A DNA stretch of 64,000 nucleotides. It comes from Siphonodentalium dalli (lineage: Eukaryota > Mollusca > Scaphopoda > Gadilida > Siphonodentaliidae). Positions within the stretch are counted from its first letter, which is position 1. Each line of letters starts with the position of its first letter. A program made the translations under genes and the position numbers. Location of the stretch: NCBI GenBank assembly GCA_032622095.1, contig CP136068.1, positions 147,757,365 to 147,821,364 on the forward strand, written 5' to 3'. Shown here in pieces: positions 13,712 to 23,921 of the stretch. The notes below the pieces were generated by a model. That model was not told the origin of the DNA. It searched no databases and saw nothing but the letters and a program-made list of their open reading frames with translations.

Positions 13712-13824
13712 TTAATGACCCGTTCCTTTACAAACAGCATAACACGTATATTGCTCTAATGTTTGAATTTCCAATCAGTAATTAGTGGAGAATATGTTGT
13801 GTTTAGACCAGCAATCGCACATTT

Positions 13825-14212
13825 TCCTAGTTATCAAAATCGATTAATTGCACCAAAATAATGCTAACCACAGTCAACTATCGTATAAAATTGACAAAAA
13901 CGCTGCAAAACGTGTTATTTATCAACATTTTGTTTAACGAAATATGGTCGGATTTTCTTTTATCTTAACACCCAAATCCACTTGAATTTATCAAATCTTC
14001 ATCCCTAATTTGGTCCGAGACCGTCGCCTTGATGATTTTTTCCAGGCCACAAATAAGTACATATCTCGATAAATAACAAATTTCAAAATCGATATCTGAT
14101 CACTCTGAACTTTGATGGGTGGGTTCCTCGACTCGAAACAAATATGTTTTACCCCAGAAGCCAAAGAAATAGTAATTTGGGAGCGTTAATTCGGATTATG
14201 CATCTTTAACTC
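13825..14212 (-). mobile_element. Family A MITE, copy 2 (reverse, diverged)
   Basis: Reverse-complement copy of the 5922-6370 element. CTTTGATGGGTGGGTTCCTC, GAAGCCAAAGAAATAGTAAT and TAATTCGGATT appear in the expected order. The terminal TTAA-AGG is decayed. It abuts a SINE-tail-like sequence at 14213. Confidence 0.8.
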
Positions 14213-14262
14213 AGTGAGCGTGGACAAATTCTCTTTTCTTATCGAAATGGCCATGTGCATAT

Positions 14263-15066
14263 ATATGCAACATCAGCGAACACACACGCACATATATACA
14301 TCACACGTATAGATTAACCCCCGTGGTTGCAATTGTATCGGCATTGTGTTAAAAGCCATCAAAACTGACACAAAATAAAGAATACATATAACCAGTGTCT
14401 CAGTATCCATGCATGGTGCTATTTTAATAGAGCATCAACATAAATGATATGTGCCACGAAATAACAATTTCAACACGAACGTGTCAATTACAGGATAAAG
14501 TAAGTGATTGATTTCATGGGGCAATTAACCTACGCACTGGAGCGTGCTACAAGTGAACTGGACGATACACGACCCCTCACCTTACATATATGAGCATCTT
14601 GTGGACATTTTTAACAATTACACCTGCTTATTTCAATGACGGGATGTCTGTGAACAATTAGCGTGTATGTTTACCACACATAAGCAAGGACGTTCATTTA
14701 GTATATAAATCAATCAACATTCGAGCTTTTGCGCTATTTTTTAGAAGAAAACTATTAATAAGTTACTTTTATCGGACAATGTACAACACATACACATGAA
14801 TTTTCTCATAATTCAGCATTAGGCACATCCACACTAGGCACACGTATTGACATTTATGGAAACACATTTGTTGGTCGCCAAATACAGACAATTTTCGTAT
14901 TGTGTAGTCGATATTAACGTCGAGTGAACTGGAGCATACAGCAGTGAACTGGATGGAAAATCACAAGTGGACCTAATCCTTCGGAGCAGTCCCCCCCCCA
15001 CCAGTGAATGTGTGCATTAAAGGTATTACCATACGTCTCATTTATAGTGTTTGTATGCACAGTCCC
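14263..15066. other. No gene recognised
   Basis: AT-rich non-coding sequence upstream of the first recognised ABCC exon. No initiator exon or core promoter could be supported. Confidence 0.5.
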
Positions 15067-15144
15067 CTGGGGAAAATTACTAAAATACCAATATAGACTA
15101 TACCAGTGTATAGTCTATTTTGGTATTTTAGTAATTTTCCCCAG
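15067..15144. repeat. 78-bp palindrome just upstream of the first ABCC exon
   Basis: Arms of 37 bp with one mismatch and a 4-nt loop. The ends read CTGGGGAAAATTACTAAAAT and its complement. It lies 71 bp before the exon at 15216, in the region that should hold the branch point and polypyrimidine tract. Confidence 0.92.
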
Positions 15145-15215
15145 TACAGCGGCCTGTGTTATCATGTTTACCCTATCATTCGAAAGATTGATTGGCATTT
15201 GTTTTTTCATTTCAG

Positions 15216-15398
15216 AATGAATCTCTTTTACTTGATGGAGACTGGCCACAGTTCACAGATTGTTTCCAGAACACAGTTCTCATATGGGTTCCATGTGGGT
15301 GGCTATGGCTCATGTTACCTGCATATATGTATGCCCTGCTCAGGAAGGGCAACGGTGACATATCTCTACCCGTAGGGGCACTGAATCTATCTAAATGT
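15216..15398 (+). CDS. ABCC1-like: ABCC exon (second coding exon?): N-terminus and TM1 of TMD0
   Basis: This exon of 61 codons follows a pyrimidine-rich acceptor (ttttttcatttcag) and ends at a consensus donor, gtgagt. It opens with NESLLLDGDWPQFTDCFQNT and then a hydrophobic run beginning VLIWVPCGWLWLML, which is TM1 of TMD0. The CFQNTVL-WVPC block is typical of long ABCC proteins. Both borders are phase 0. In vertebrate relatives a very short first exon supplies the Met, so about 15-25 residues are missing upstream. A 78-bp near-perfect palindrome ends 71 bp before the exon. Confidence 0.92.
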
Positions 15399-15494
15399 GT
15401 GAGTATACACATGTACACGAAGGCCTATAATCAATAGGCACAACATACCAGTGGACCTAGTGGGCTAGCACTAGTACTATATACTGTACTATAT

Positions 15495-15597
15495 ATATAC
15501 CTTTCTCGTATTTAAATTCGCGCAGTATTATTTTTCGCGCACCCGGAAACTGAGCGAAAAATAGTACTGCGCGAATTTAAATACGAGTAAGGTATAT
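15495..15597. mobile_element. Hairpin MITE with CGTATTTAAATTCGCGCAGT arms (family D)
   Basis: Arms ATATACCTT-CTCGTATTTAAA and the complement flank a short loop containing GCGCACCCGG. Partial relatives containing TTTAAATTCGCGCAGT occur at about 19096-19130 and 34592-34650, with a diverged one near 20394-20466. Confidence 0.8.
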
Positions 15598-15599
15598 CA

Positions 15600-15850
15600 G
15601 AGTTATGGAGCACGGACTCAGTATGAGTGTTCATTGCTTCAAATGTGCTTAATTCAGTGAGCGGTTACAAATTCTCATTTCTTATCTAAATGGAAATGTA
15701 TCGATCGGAATGGCACTATGAGATGTCCCCCAACTCAGTTCAAGCTTGACAATCGGTCCTGATTTTCGCTCATGTCGGGGTTCGAACCAGTGTCAACCTC
15801 GTCTAGTCCAGAATGCGATGATCTTAACCACGACCCAACCACATCGTCTA
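15600..15850 (-). mobile_element. Candidate tRNA-derived SINE
   Basis: On the minus strand the 15846-15772 segment begins GGTTGGGTCGTGGTTAAGAT, which resembles a polymerase III A box. About 50 bases on it has GGTTCGAACCCCGAC, a good B box. The tail (15650-15700) shares TCAGTGAGCG-ACAAATTCTC with 14214-14245, as expected for a repeated SINE body. It is not a functional tRNA: the anticodon arm region cannot be folded convincingly. Confidence 0.5.
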
Positions 15851-16073
15851 CCGGGACATCATTAAAGGACTACACCGTGTAGTTTTTCTCAGTCATTATC
15901 GATGCCCGCTAATCCACTGAGTTGACGTCACAAGAGGGAATATGTATTGGCTTTTATCTACCGATGGTAATCTATAACTGACTGTTTATACACAAATGGC
16001 ATGGACCGTCGGAACTGAAAATGTGTATATATGGGTGATTTGACCCATGGAATCTTATTAGATAATTACCATT

Positions 16074-16696
16074 GACATCAGATGTGTTAAAAGGGCACTA
16101 ATAATGAATTTAATTAAATATTTAATTATTTTCCCAACATTGTTGCAATTTGGTCGGTGAAAATGTAAATACGGGGATAAATTAACCCCGTATTGTGTAA
16201 TGAAATATATGGCCGCAGACGACTTAAAGGGGAAATGTGAGTAAAACGGGCGTTCATTGTGTTGGAAAATTGGTACAGATGGGTCAACTGACTAACTCAT
16301 ATATCGTGATTTATTTTATTTACGACCTGTATAACCACGACGCGACATACATGTAACATCTGGCGAATACTCTTCATGTCATACAATGGTTTTACCACCA
16401 ATGTTCCCACATATATTCTGGCTGATAATAACACTCTTTATTTATCATATAGTTTATCCCCCCTTTAATTCATCTGAGGTCAAAGGTTAGTAAATAATGC
16501 TTTGTTCTCAGCCATTATTCATGGGGCATGAGAAGATGCGCCTATCCCATGATATTCCCCTGGTCTGGCGACCCATCTGCAATTTATTCCCGTATTTAAA
16601 TTTTCACCGACCAGATTGCAACAATTTTGGGTATATACTTAATCATTTCATTAAATTAATTATTATAGTGTCCTTTTAAGACATCTGATTTCAAAT
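16074..16696. mobile_element. Nested foldback element
   Basis: Left arm GACATCAGATGTGTTAAAAG ... TTGGTCGGTGAAAAT pairs with the right arm near 16590-16696 (ATTTTCACCGACCAGATTGC ... GACATCTGATTTCAAAT). Arms are about 110 bp with scattered mismatches. It lies within the TTAA-flanked element. Confidence 0.75.
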
Positions 16697-16922
16697 AGGG
16701 TTCACATCGTGAAATTATCCATATGTACAGATTTTCAGCTCCGAGTGTCCAGCCGTTTCTGTATAAACAATCAGTTATTGGTTACCACCGGGGATTATGG
16801 TTTGGGGGGCTAACCCCGGGATTCCCAAAAGGGTCGAATGACCCTTTCCCTAACCCCTCATTTTTAGCTTTTAATTTGAATGGTACACAAAAAAAAAAGA
16901 GCATTTTTTTTCAAAGAGTTTG

Positions 16923-17779
16923 TCATTTTTTCTTTTTCCTTCTTTTCTTCGGATTTGATTTTTCCGTCGAAGATGGTGGAGATGTCAGGTCTTTTTGATG
17001 TTGTTGTATAAGTTGTTGGACTCGCTGTTCTTGTTCTTGTATATATCGTTGTGATTTTTCTTGTTGTTCTCTTCTGTAGTTGTCATATTCTTGATTTCTC
17101 TTTTTTTGTTCGTTGTCATATTCTTGATTTTACTTTTCTTGATCGTCCATTAACTGTTGATGTTGAATTCTCTGTTTTCTCAGGTACTGTTGGATTTCAT
17201 CTTCGACAGGAGCAGGGGGTGTTGATTCCTGCTCCTCTTCCGCAATGCAGTCGGGGGACACCGGTGGTCTCGGTGTCTGTGGATTGAAGTCCTCCGCTGC
17301 ATCCGGGTTTGGAGACGGAGGAAGTGGTGGAAAGTCCTCCGCCCTCACCACAAAGTCGGCGACAGGGACGGCCGGGGTGACGTCGACGTCCCTGTCGTTT
17401 CCGCTTCCGATGGCATCTGGTGCACCGACAGAGGGCTGCTGCTGCTGCGAGGCCAGGTGGGGGGGGGGGGGACTGGGCGTCTCTCAGTTCTCCCCTGTCT
17501 CCACCTGACCTTCCCGTCGGCGTCCCTTCGGCGGCGAGACGGGTTCTTCTTTCTGTTCTTTTTCTTTTTGCCGTCTGTGGTGGTCTGGCCAGCCCCGGAC
17601 CGGTGGATTCCGGTAGGTCCTATCGAGCCGCGGCCGGCAGAAGGTTCTGCTGGGGCGACCCGATACTCCAAAACCACACCCAGTCTACCCGCGTTAGCAT
17701 GGACATGCCAGCGAACACAAAGGGCAGGCTGGAAAGGGCTCAGCATGCTGCAGACTTGGCTGGGGATTAAAGTATCCAT
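16923..17779 (-). pseudogene. Broken ORF of unknown function inside the TTAA element
   Basis: Read on the minus strand, one frame gives a basic region (GKKKKNRKKNPSRRRRDADG) and then Pro-rich sequence up to a 13-base G/C homopolymer at 17459-17471. A different frame continues after it: HLASQQQQPSVGAPDAI, VVRAEDFPPLPPSPNPDAAE, ESTPPAPVEDEIQQYLRKQR, and after one TAA codon (near 17130) a Gln/Glu-rich coiled-coil-like segment ending NPKKRRKKKK and a stop at 16923-16925. The homopolymer slip and the TAA are the only breaks, so the ORF is recently disabled or contains sequencing errors. Composition (GC-rich, low-complexity, basic C-terminus like a nuclear localisation signal) is unlike the surroundings. 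I do not recognise the family; a transposon-encoded accessory or Gag-like protein is possible. Confidence 0.5.
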
Positions 17780-18340
17780 ATCCAGCCAAGCCCGACAAAT
17801 AACTCACGGTCAATCAACGGCTCGTGCGTCAAGCACAATGCGACCTTCCCGTCGATTGACCGGAACAAGAATGAGGAAAATTTGAGATGATGACCGGTAG
17901 ATAACAGCCAATACATAGTCACTCTTGTGACGTCACAAGAGGGAACATTAATTAACGACTCAGACTGCATAATCCATGATGGAATATTTAAACGCATGAG
18001 TCGGCATAACTTAAGTTACGGGCGGCCTATCACAAAACGTTTTCGGCAACGTGCTCAGTGGATTAGCGGGCATCGAAAATGACTGAGAAAAAGTACACCA
18101 GTGTAATCCTTTAAAAGTGAAGCCCTTTCAGTGGCTTTGTCGAGAGTTGGGACTCATATAATCAGTCTGAAAATGGGTTCGAATATTGACAAAGAACGGA
18201 TATACCATTATATTGAAACAGGAAAATGCACTTCCTCCATTATTGTATGTGCGACCATACGATTACTAGTACTTGCATAAATTATGTGTGTATATATACG
18301 CATGCATGCTATAAGTTCGGTTCTCTGTGAGTGGCTTATA

Positions 18341-18745
18341 GATGCATAATCCGATTACCCCCCCCCCCCCCCCAATTACTATTTATTTGGCTTGGGGGGG
18401 GGGAGTGAAACATATTTGATTCGAGTCGAGGAACCCACCCATCAAAGCTCAGAGTTATTAGATATCGATTTTTGAAATCTATCATTTTTCACCATCGAGA
18501 CATATTAGCGGTCTCGGACAAAATCGCGGATGAAGATGGATAACTCTTATATCAAGTGGCTTTGGGTTGAACAAAATGTTGATAATAACAGGTTTTGTGC
18601 AATTTTATACCATATAGTTGACTGTGGTTAGCACTATTTTGGGCAATTAATAAATTCTGATAACTGAATTGGCATTTCAAAAACAAGTTGTTGTTGTTGG
18701 AATCTGATGATATGGGGATCATCGAATCGGATTGAGTACCTTTAA
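18341..18745 (+). mobile_element. Family A MITE, copy 3
   Basis: Shares CGAGTCGAGGAACCCACCCA, TTGTTGTTGTTGGAATCTGA and the end CGGATTGAGTACCT-TTAA with copy 1. The left end is damaged, retaining only AATCCGATTA before a 16-base C run. Confidence 0.82.
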
Positions 18746-20725
18746 AGATATATTATGGACATGTTCGGTGTGTGAAACTGATAAGTTAGTATCCAGGCGA
18801 TGTGTCAACTGGAGGAATGTAGCATTTTAGCAAATCGACCGTACCACTCCATAGAAATCATCGTCTGAACTACCCTCAATTGTAAATATTTACTTCTCGA
18901 TTCGGGACACAACTATATCTGCGCTAAACTAACGAAAACGATTTCACCTTCGATAATTACTGCAATTAATTATATATAATAATGACGGTGTTTGTTAATT
19001 TGGATATACTATTTGTAAAAATAACTAATTTGAGCAAGATTATTCTCCATTTCTATTTGATCACTCTACCGGAATGTTTCACAGTACTTTAATCTTACAC
19101 GTATTTAAATTCGCGCAGTAATATTTTTCGCTCAGTTTTGAATTAAATATATTTCCGTAAAATTGTGTAGCTGACAATTTCAGCTCTTTAAAACACTTCA
19201 AATATTTCCGTTATTTCGTCAAAAACACTTCTTCAAATATCTCCGTTATTTAGTTAAAAAAAATATTTTCTTATTATAGGATCACATATCAAAAGGAGAG
19301 GATATGGTATCCACTTTCCATGGGATCACCATATCCTCTCATTTTGATATATGATCCTGCCTTCATTGAGCCACGAGTGACTCTTGAGACGAGGATCACA
19401 TATTATATGATACCCTATCCTACGGAGGATCACATATTGTTTTATATCTACACCCGTGCGCATGGCCTGGAAGAACACAGGTAAAACACCGGTAAATGAA
19501 ATGTTTATAGTGCTCCGAATAATCGTTATTAGTTAAATAGTTATGGGTATCATTGATATATAAAATCTAAAGGAGTGAACCTAGCTTGTTTAAATATATT
19601 ATGTGTATATAGGTATGCTATTGTTGAGAGAGGAGCTCCTTTTATTAAGTTGCTATTACTTGTGCTACAATCCCATTCTAAATCTGGTGCAAATAAAATA
19701 TGTTTGACCTGCAAAGATTGAACTTTATATATCAACCTAATACTGAGCTAGGCTGCTGACTTCAGAAAAATCAACACTTATAACTGCATATATTCAGACT
19801 ATATAATTTTCTGACCACGCCTTAATTCACTCCTGTGTTGTAGGTTTGTATATACATGTACGTACCTGCTTTCCTGCACCCGTAGTCCAGTACACGTGTA
19901 GTTCTTACAAGCATTGCCATATCGAACAATGTACCATGATTTATCGTTTTACACAATGTCATGCATGCACACTGTTATTGAGATTGACTGCCGGCATGCA
20001 TATATACTTGCCCAGCGCATCCGCACACAATCCCGTCCAAATACAGATACGATAGGCGAGAATCGCATGCGTTTTGATATGTCGATGCCGTCTGGAGAGT
20101 TTGGCGGGACCAGCATCCCGTCTCGATTTGCTCAGTCTACCCTTGATGCTATAAAGTGGTAGCCGCGGGCGCTTATATATAGAGTTGTTTTTATGAGCCA
20201 TCAGGCCCCCGCGGCAGCGGTCGCTGGCGCGACCTGACTGCCTCGATATCAATTTGAAAAAGGGGTGACGTTGCTTAACGCGCCTGCGGCGCTTCAATAA
20301 CAGTTTGAATTTTGTGTTTCCCAACAGGTTAGACAGGGGTGACGTTGCTTGTGTTTCCCAACTTGGAATTCGCACTATTATTTGGTCAGTTTTATTTTAA
20401 ATTCGCACATTAATGGATGCGCAGCGAAAAATAAAATGTAGTACTGCTCGAATATTTAAACACGAGTTACAATTTAATTTACAAAGTACCATAAATTACA
20501 TGTATGCAGCTTACTTGCATGTGAATGTGCATCATTGGTCACATACAATTAATGTAACATGACCGCGGAGGTCATCCAAGTATCTGTGTGACTAATACTT
20601 GAGCGTGAACATTACAAATTATGGCTGATATGGGACAATGCCATGGCCGACGGACTGCCGTATTAATCGCATTTGTATAACCGTTCGGGTTATCGTAGAC
20701 AGGAACGGTACCGTAAGTGACGTAA
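18746..20725. other. Intron; hairpin at 19278-19358, no exon recognised
   Basis: Within the first long ABCC intron. The block at 19278-19358 is an inverted repeat (GGATCACATATCAAAA paired with TTTTGATATATGATCC around GAGAGGATATGGT) and may be a small MITE; related GGATCACATATT motifs follow at 19395 and 19425. Near 20250-20360 a 16-base motif AGGGGTGACGTTGCTT occurs twice. ORFs on both strands show no domain. Confidence 0.6.
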
Positions 20726-20759
20726 CCATAGAAATCGGATATATATCCGATTTCTATGG
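20726..20759. repeat. Perfect 34-bp palindrome
   Basis: CCATAGAAATCGGATAT and its exact complement, centred at 20742/20743. Confidence 0.93.
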
Positions 20760-22236
20760 ACGGTAACGGCTCAAAAGATTATTGCTTGTCACTAAGGTCT
20801 TCCGTATTACATGCACGTTTATTTGTAAAATGGCGGCAAAAATGAAGAAAAAAGTCGCGGTACAAGGTGGCTTCGCGTCCTGTTGACTCGATGAATATCA
20901 GACTCTAATTTTGAGTATTACTATTGACTCTCAAGTGTATGCGAGACATTTTGTAACCGAATCGCAAATAATAGTGACGTGGTGACAGGAACGGATTTGG
21001 CTGTGGGGGGGGGGGGTGATTTAATGGTAGCCAGCTAACTGGGACCATGGCTAACTGGGACCTTCAGATGTATTATTAATCATAACTGTGAAAGCCCTGA
21101 GTAACAATCACTTTATTATATCTTAACCTGTTAACTGTAAATGCCAAGAATAGCATTGCTTTATTGACTTTATTGATCATCAAACAATAAATATATACAT
21201 AGTGGATATATAAGTGGACATCTTTTCCCTAAAATGTTCCACATCTCCCTATTTTTGTCCCAGGGAGAAGTGACTTCTCTCTCATTTACCAGTATGCATA
21301 TGTCCCAACAGCATATTCAAAGTATATTCACTGATTATAACGGTGTTCTTACTGATAATGGTTTTATAAATGGGCGCTTGTGTTGCATGATACTTATTGG
21401 ATCATAGAAGGGTAATGTTGAGGTGTAAATTGAACTTCAGCCATTGTTACTTCTCCCTGATAACAGTCCATTTCTCCCTAATAAGTAAACAAGGAGAAGT
21501 GACTTCTCCCAAGATGAAACCTCTAGGCGGTCCCTGCTTTGTTTTCATTAATTAATGCCCGCCACCCGCTTCCGGTTTAGTCATATACCACAAGATCACA
21601 TGAGGATGGAGTGGTAATAATAGTAATAACATGAATTTGCCGGGCGCCATGGTTTATTATCGGCCCTCCAGGAATGATTAACCCCCGTGGGCCGATTAGC
21701 GTCCCTCGACTCGGGCCTCTGATGGACCCTCAGGCTGTTAATAAACCATAACGTCCTAAAAAATCATGTTATTGGTTTGATATACAGTGGATTATAAGCA
21801 AATTTCAATAGGAAATATTAAACTGTATAGCATTTTCCAATATTTGATTAGCAAATTAATGCTACGCTATGCTGGTTAATATTTTACTCCCTGGACAATA
21901 CTGGAGATACTGCCCATAATAAGTAATTTTATTTTATGTGCCTTATGTGTTTTATGTGCTTTTAATCTTTATGCTGGCATTTAAAAAAATCTTCATAATT
22001 ATAGGGTACTGTACACTATAACTGGCCATAAACTCATTTTCATATTAATTACCGTGTTCTTTGCATCATTCATAGAGTACACAAGTGCATTTTGCACTTA
22101 TCCATGACTCAAATTCATTAATTTGTTGCATATATTATGTTGCGTATAAAAGGAGATGGTCCCATAAATGTCCATATTAAGAGTACATTACCCCTTTAAT
22201 ATATGTAATTCTCCTTATTGACATATTGCATTTCAG
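20760..22236. other. Intron; inverted repeat at 21624-21778
   Basis: ATAACATGAATTT and ATGGTTTATTA at 21627-21660 are answered by TAATAAACCAT and AAATCATGTTATT at 21740-21776, giving a hairpin element of about 155 bp. A duplicated AGCTAACTGGGACC/GGCTAACTGGGACC pair lies near 21034-21062. No exon was recognised before 22237. Confidence 0.6.
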
Positions 22237-22365
22237 TTCTTTGCTATCCTCCTTGCCATCCTAGCTGTGATTGATGCAATTGAGATATCCTCTAACCATA
22301 AACAAAACGGCTCTCCAGAAAACAACGCTCAGTATGTGGCACGGTTCCTGGAGGCCATCACTTAT
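22237..22365 (+). CDS. ABCC1-like: ABCC exon: TM2 and extracellular loop of TMD0
   Basis: The exon has 43 codons, phase 0 at both ends, acceptor tttcag and donor gtgagt. It begins with a membrane segment, FFAILLAILAVIDAIEI, followed by a polar loop, SSNHKQNGSPENNAQY, and the start of TM3, RFLEAITY. It follows NLSKC of the preceding exon without frame change. Length and hydropathy fit the second TMD0 segment of long ABCC transporters. A hairpin element starts 77 bp downstream of the donor. Confidence 0.9.
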
Positions 22366-22441
22366 GTGAGTACTGTTAAACATTTCCTATTTATGTGGGG
22401 GAAATGCCCAGGCAGGCCTAAAAATATGGAGCCGGACACTT

Positions 22442-22531
22442 GCAGAATGAGGTGAATTTAGTGATGATACCATACACATCGATCAGCGGGCTAGCATCAC
22501 TAAATTCACCTTCTGTGGACGTAATTCTGCT
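22442..22531. mobile_element. Hairpin element family B, copy 1
   Basis: GCAGAATGAGGTGAATTTAG is matched by its complement near 22495-22531 (CACTAAATTCACCTTCTGTG). It is the first of eight copies of a hairpin whose consensus ends are GCAGAATGAGGTCCCCAGAG. Confidence 0.8.
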
Positions 22532-22599
22532 TTTAGGACTCATTTTCTGTGGAAAAAAATGTGTAGACAGGTTGTCTAATATGTATTTACTTTGTTCAT

Positions 22600-23345
22600 T
22601 ATTAGCTCGACTTTACTTTGTAAAGTTTGAGCTATTGCTATGGCTTTGTCGTCCGTCGTCCGTGTGTGCGTGTGTGTGTGTGCGTGATTCGTCAACAATT
22701 TCCTTTAGCACGGGCTACAGGTCGTACCTTTTTGGTCGAATCTTTATATAATTTGTCGTAGCTGTTGACATTGACATCTAGATGGGAATGAGTCATTTTG
22801 GGGTTATTCGGAAAAAAAACATGGCCGCCAGTGGCCATCTTGGATTTCAAAATTCAATCCATTAGCACGGGCTACGTACAGGTCGTACTGATCGTCTGAT
22901 CATCATGAAATTTGTCTTGGATGATAATATTGACATGTAGATGGGAACGAGTAATTTTGGGGTCGTTGGGGCAAAAAACATGGCCACCAGCAGCCATCTT
23001 GGATTTTACTATTTGCATGACTAAATCCTTTGGCATTGGCTACAGGTCGTACCTTTGATCGCCAATGATCGGATCATTATGAAATTTGTCATGGCTGTTG
23101 ACATTGACATCTAGATGGGAACGAGTCATTTTGGGGTCATTTGGCCAAAAAACATGGCCACCAGCAGCCATCTTGGATTTGACTCTTTACATGACTAAAT
23201 CCTTTGCCACAGGCTACAGGTCGTATCTTTTTTCGGATCATCATGAAATTTGTGATGGATGTTAACAATGACATGTAAATGGGAACGAGTCTTTTTGGTG
23301 TCATTCGGCAAAAGAACATGGCTGCCAGTGGCCATCTTGGATTTT
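22600..23345 (+). repeat. Irregular tandem repeat, about 160-175 bp, four units
   Basis: GATGGGAAYGAGT-ATTTTGG recurs at about 22781, 22941, 23115 and 23279. Each unit also holds AACATGGCC-CCAG-GCCATC and GGCTACAGGTCGTA. Diverged relatives of the same unit occur at 35160-35900 and 62580-62790. Confidence 0.8.
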
Positions 23346-23921
23346 ACTCCTTGCATAACTAGGCCTTTCAACTTTCCACATTCCTAATCACTCCATTGAC
23401 TGTAACACATGAAATTATTCCCTTTCCAAGTTGAGCTAAGTATCATTGACACTTTCATCTAAAGTAATTTTGTCTTAAAAATATCTATTTGTAACCGGAT
23501 TCCCATTGCCAATCCCATACATTTTTATTTAACAGATATGGTTACAGAATATGGTTATCTTATAATCCATTTTAGAATCAGATCTATGACTAGGATTTGA
23601 GTAAAAGTTTGTTGCAGGATGTTAGCTTGACAAACTCAATAGTGCGTAACTTGAATGGGCTGAATGATAGGTGGCTGCTGATTTATTATGGCTATTATTG
23701 GTTGTGGCATTGTTGATTTAGTTTTAAAATTTCAGACATGAAAGATTCCGGATTATGTTTTAAATTGTACCAACGAAATTACTTTCTGATATTGCTGTAC
23801 CGTGTCCTTTAAAAATACATTGAATTGTTGGTAATACGCTATGGTAGTTTCCCATTCGTTGCTACATTCACCGAAAAACATCATGCCGACTCGCCATTCG
23901 TTTTATGTATAAATTCATAAT
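23346..23921. other. Intron; nothing recognised
   Basis: AT-rich intronic sequence between two tandem arrays. Confidence 0.5.

Larger units (their letters stand above)
15862..18114. mobile_element. TTAA-flanked 2.2-kb element with long inverted ends
   Basis: TTAA at 15862-15865 and 18111-18114 brackets ends that are reverse complements for about 60 bp, including TTTTTCTCAGTCATT and GATGCCCGCTAATCCACTGA. Further inside both ends carry GACGTCACAAGAG and TATTGGCT-TTATCTACCG, but the left end has lost about 130 bp relative to the right. The cargo is a minus-strand broken ORF (16923-17779) and a nested foldback (16074-16696). TTAA targets fit piggyBac or Kolobok superfamilies; no transposase motif was recognised. 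Confidence 0.8.

Noticed and set aside
15772-15846. Functional tRNA gene on the minus strand
   Set aside because: Box-like motifs are present, but the cloverleaf, especially the anticodon arm, does not form; a SINE head is a better explanation.
17245-17885. Plus-strand ORFs of 87, 116 and 142 codons
   Set aside because: Shadows of the GC-rich minus-strand ORF; Ser/Gly/Ala-rich low-complexity translations without motifs.
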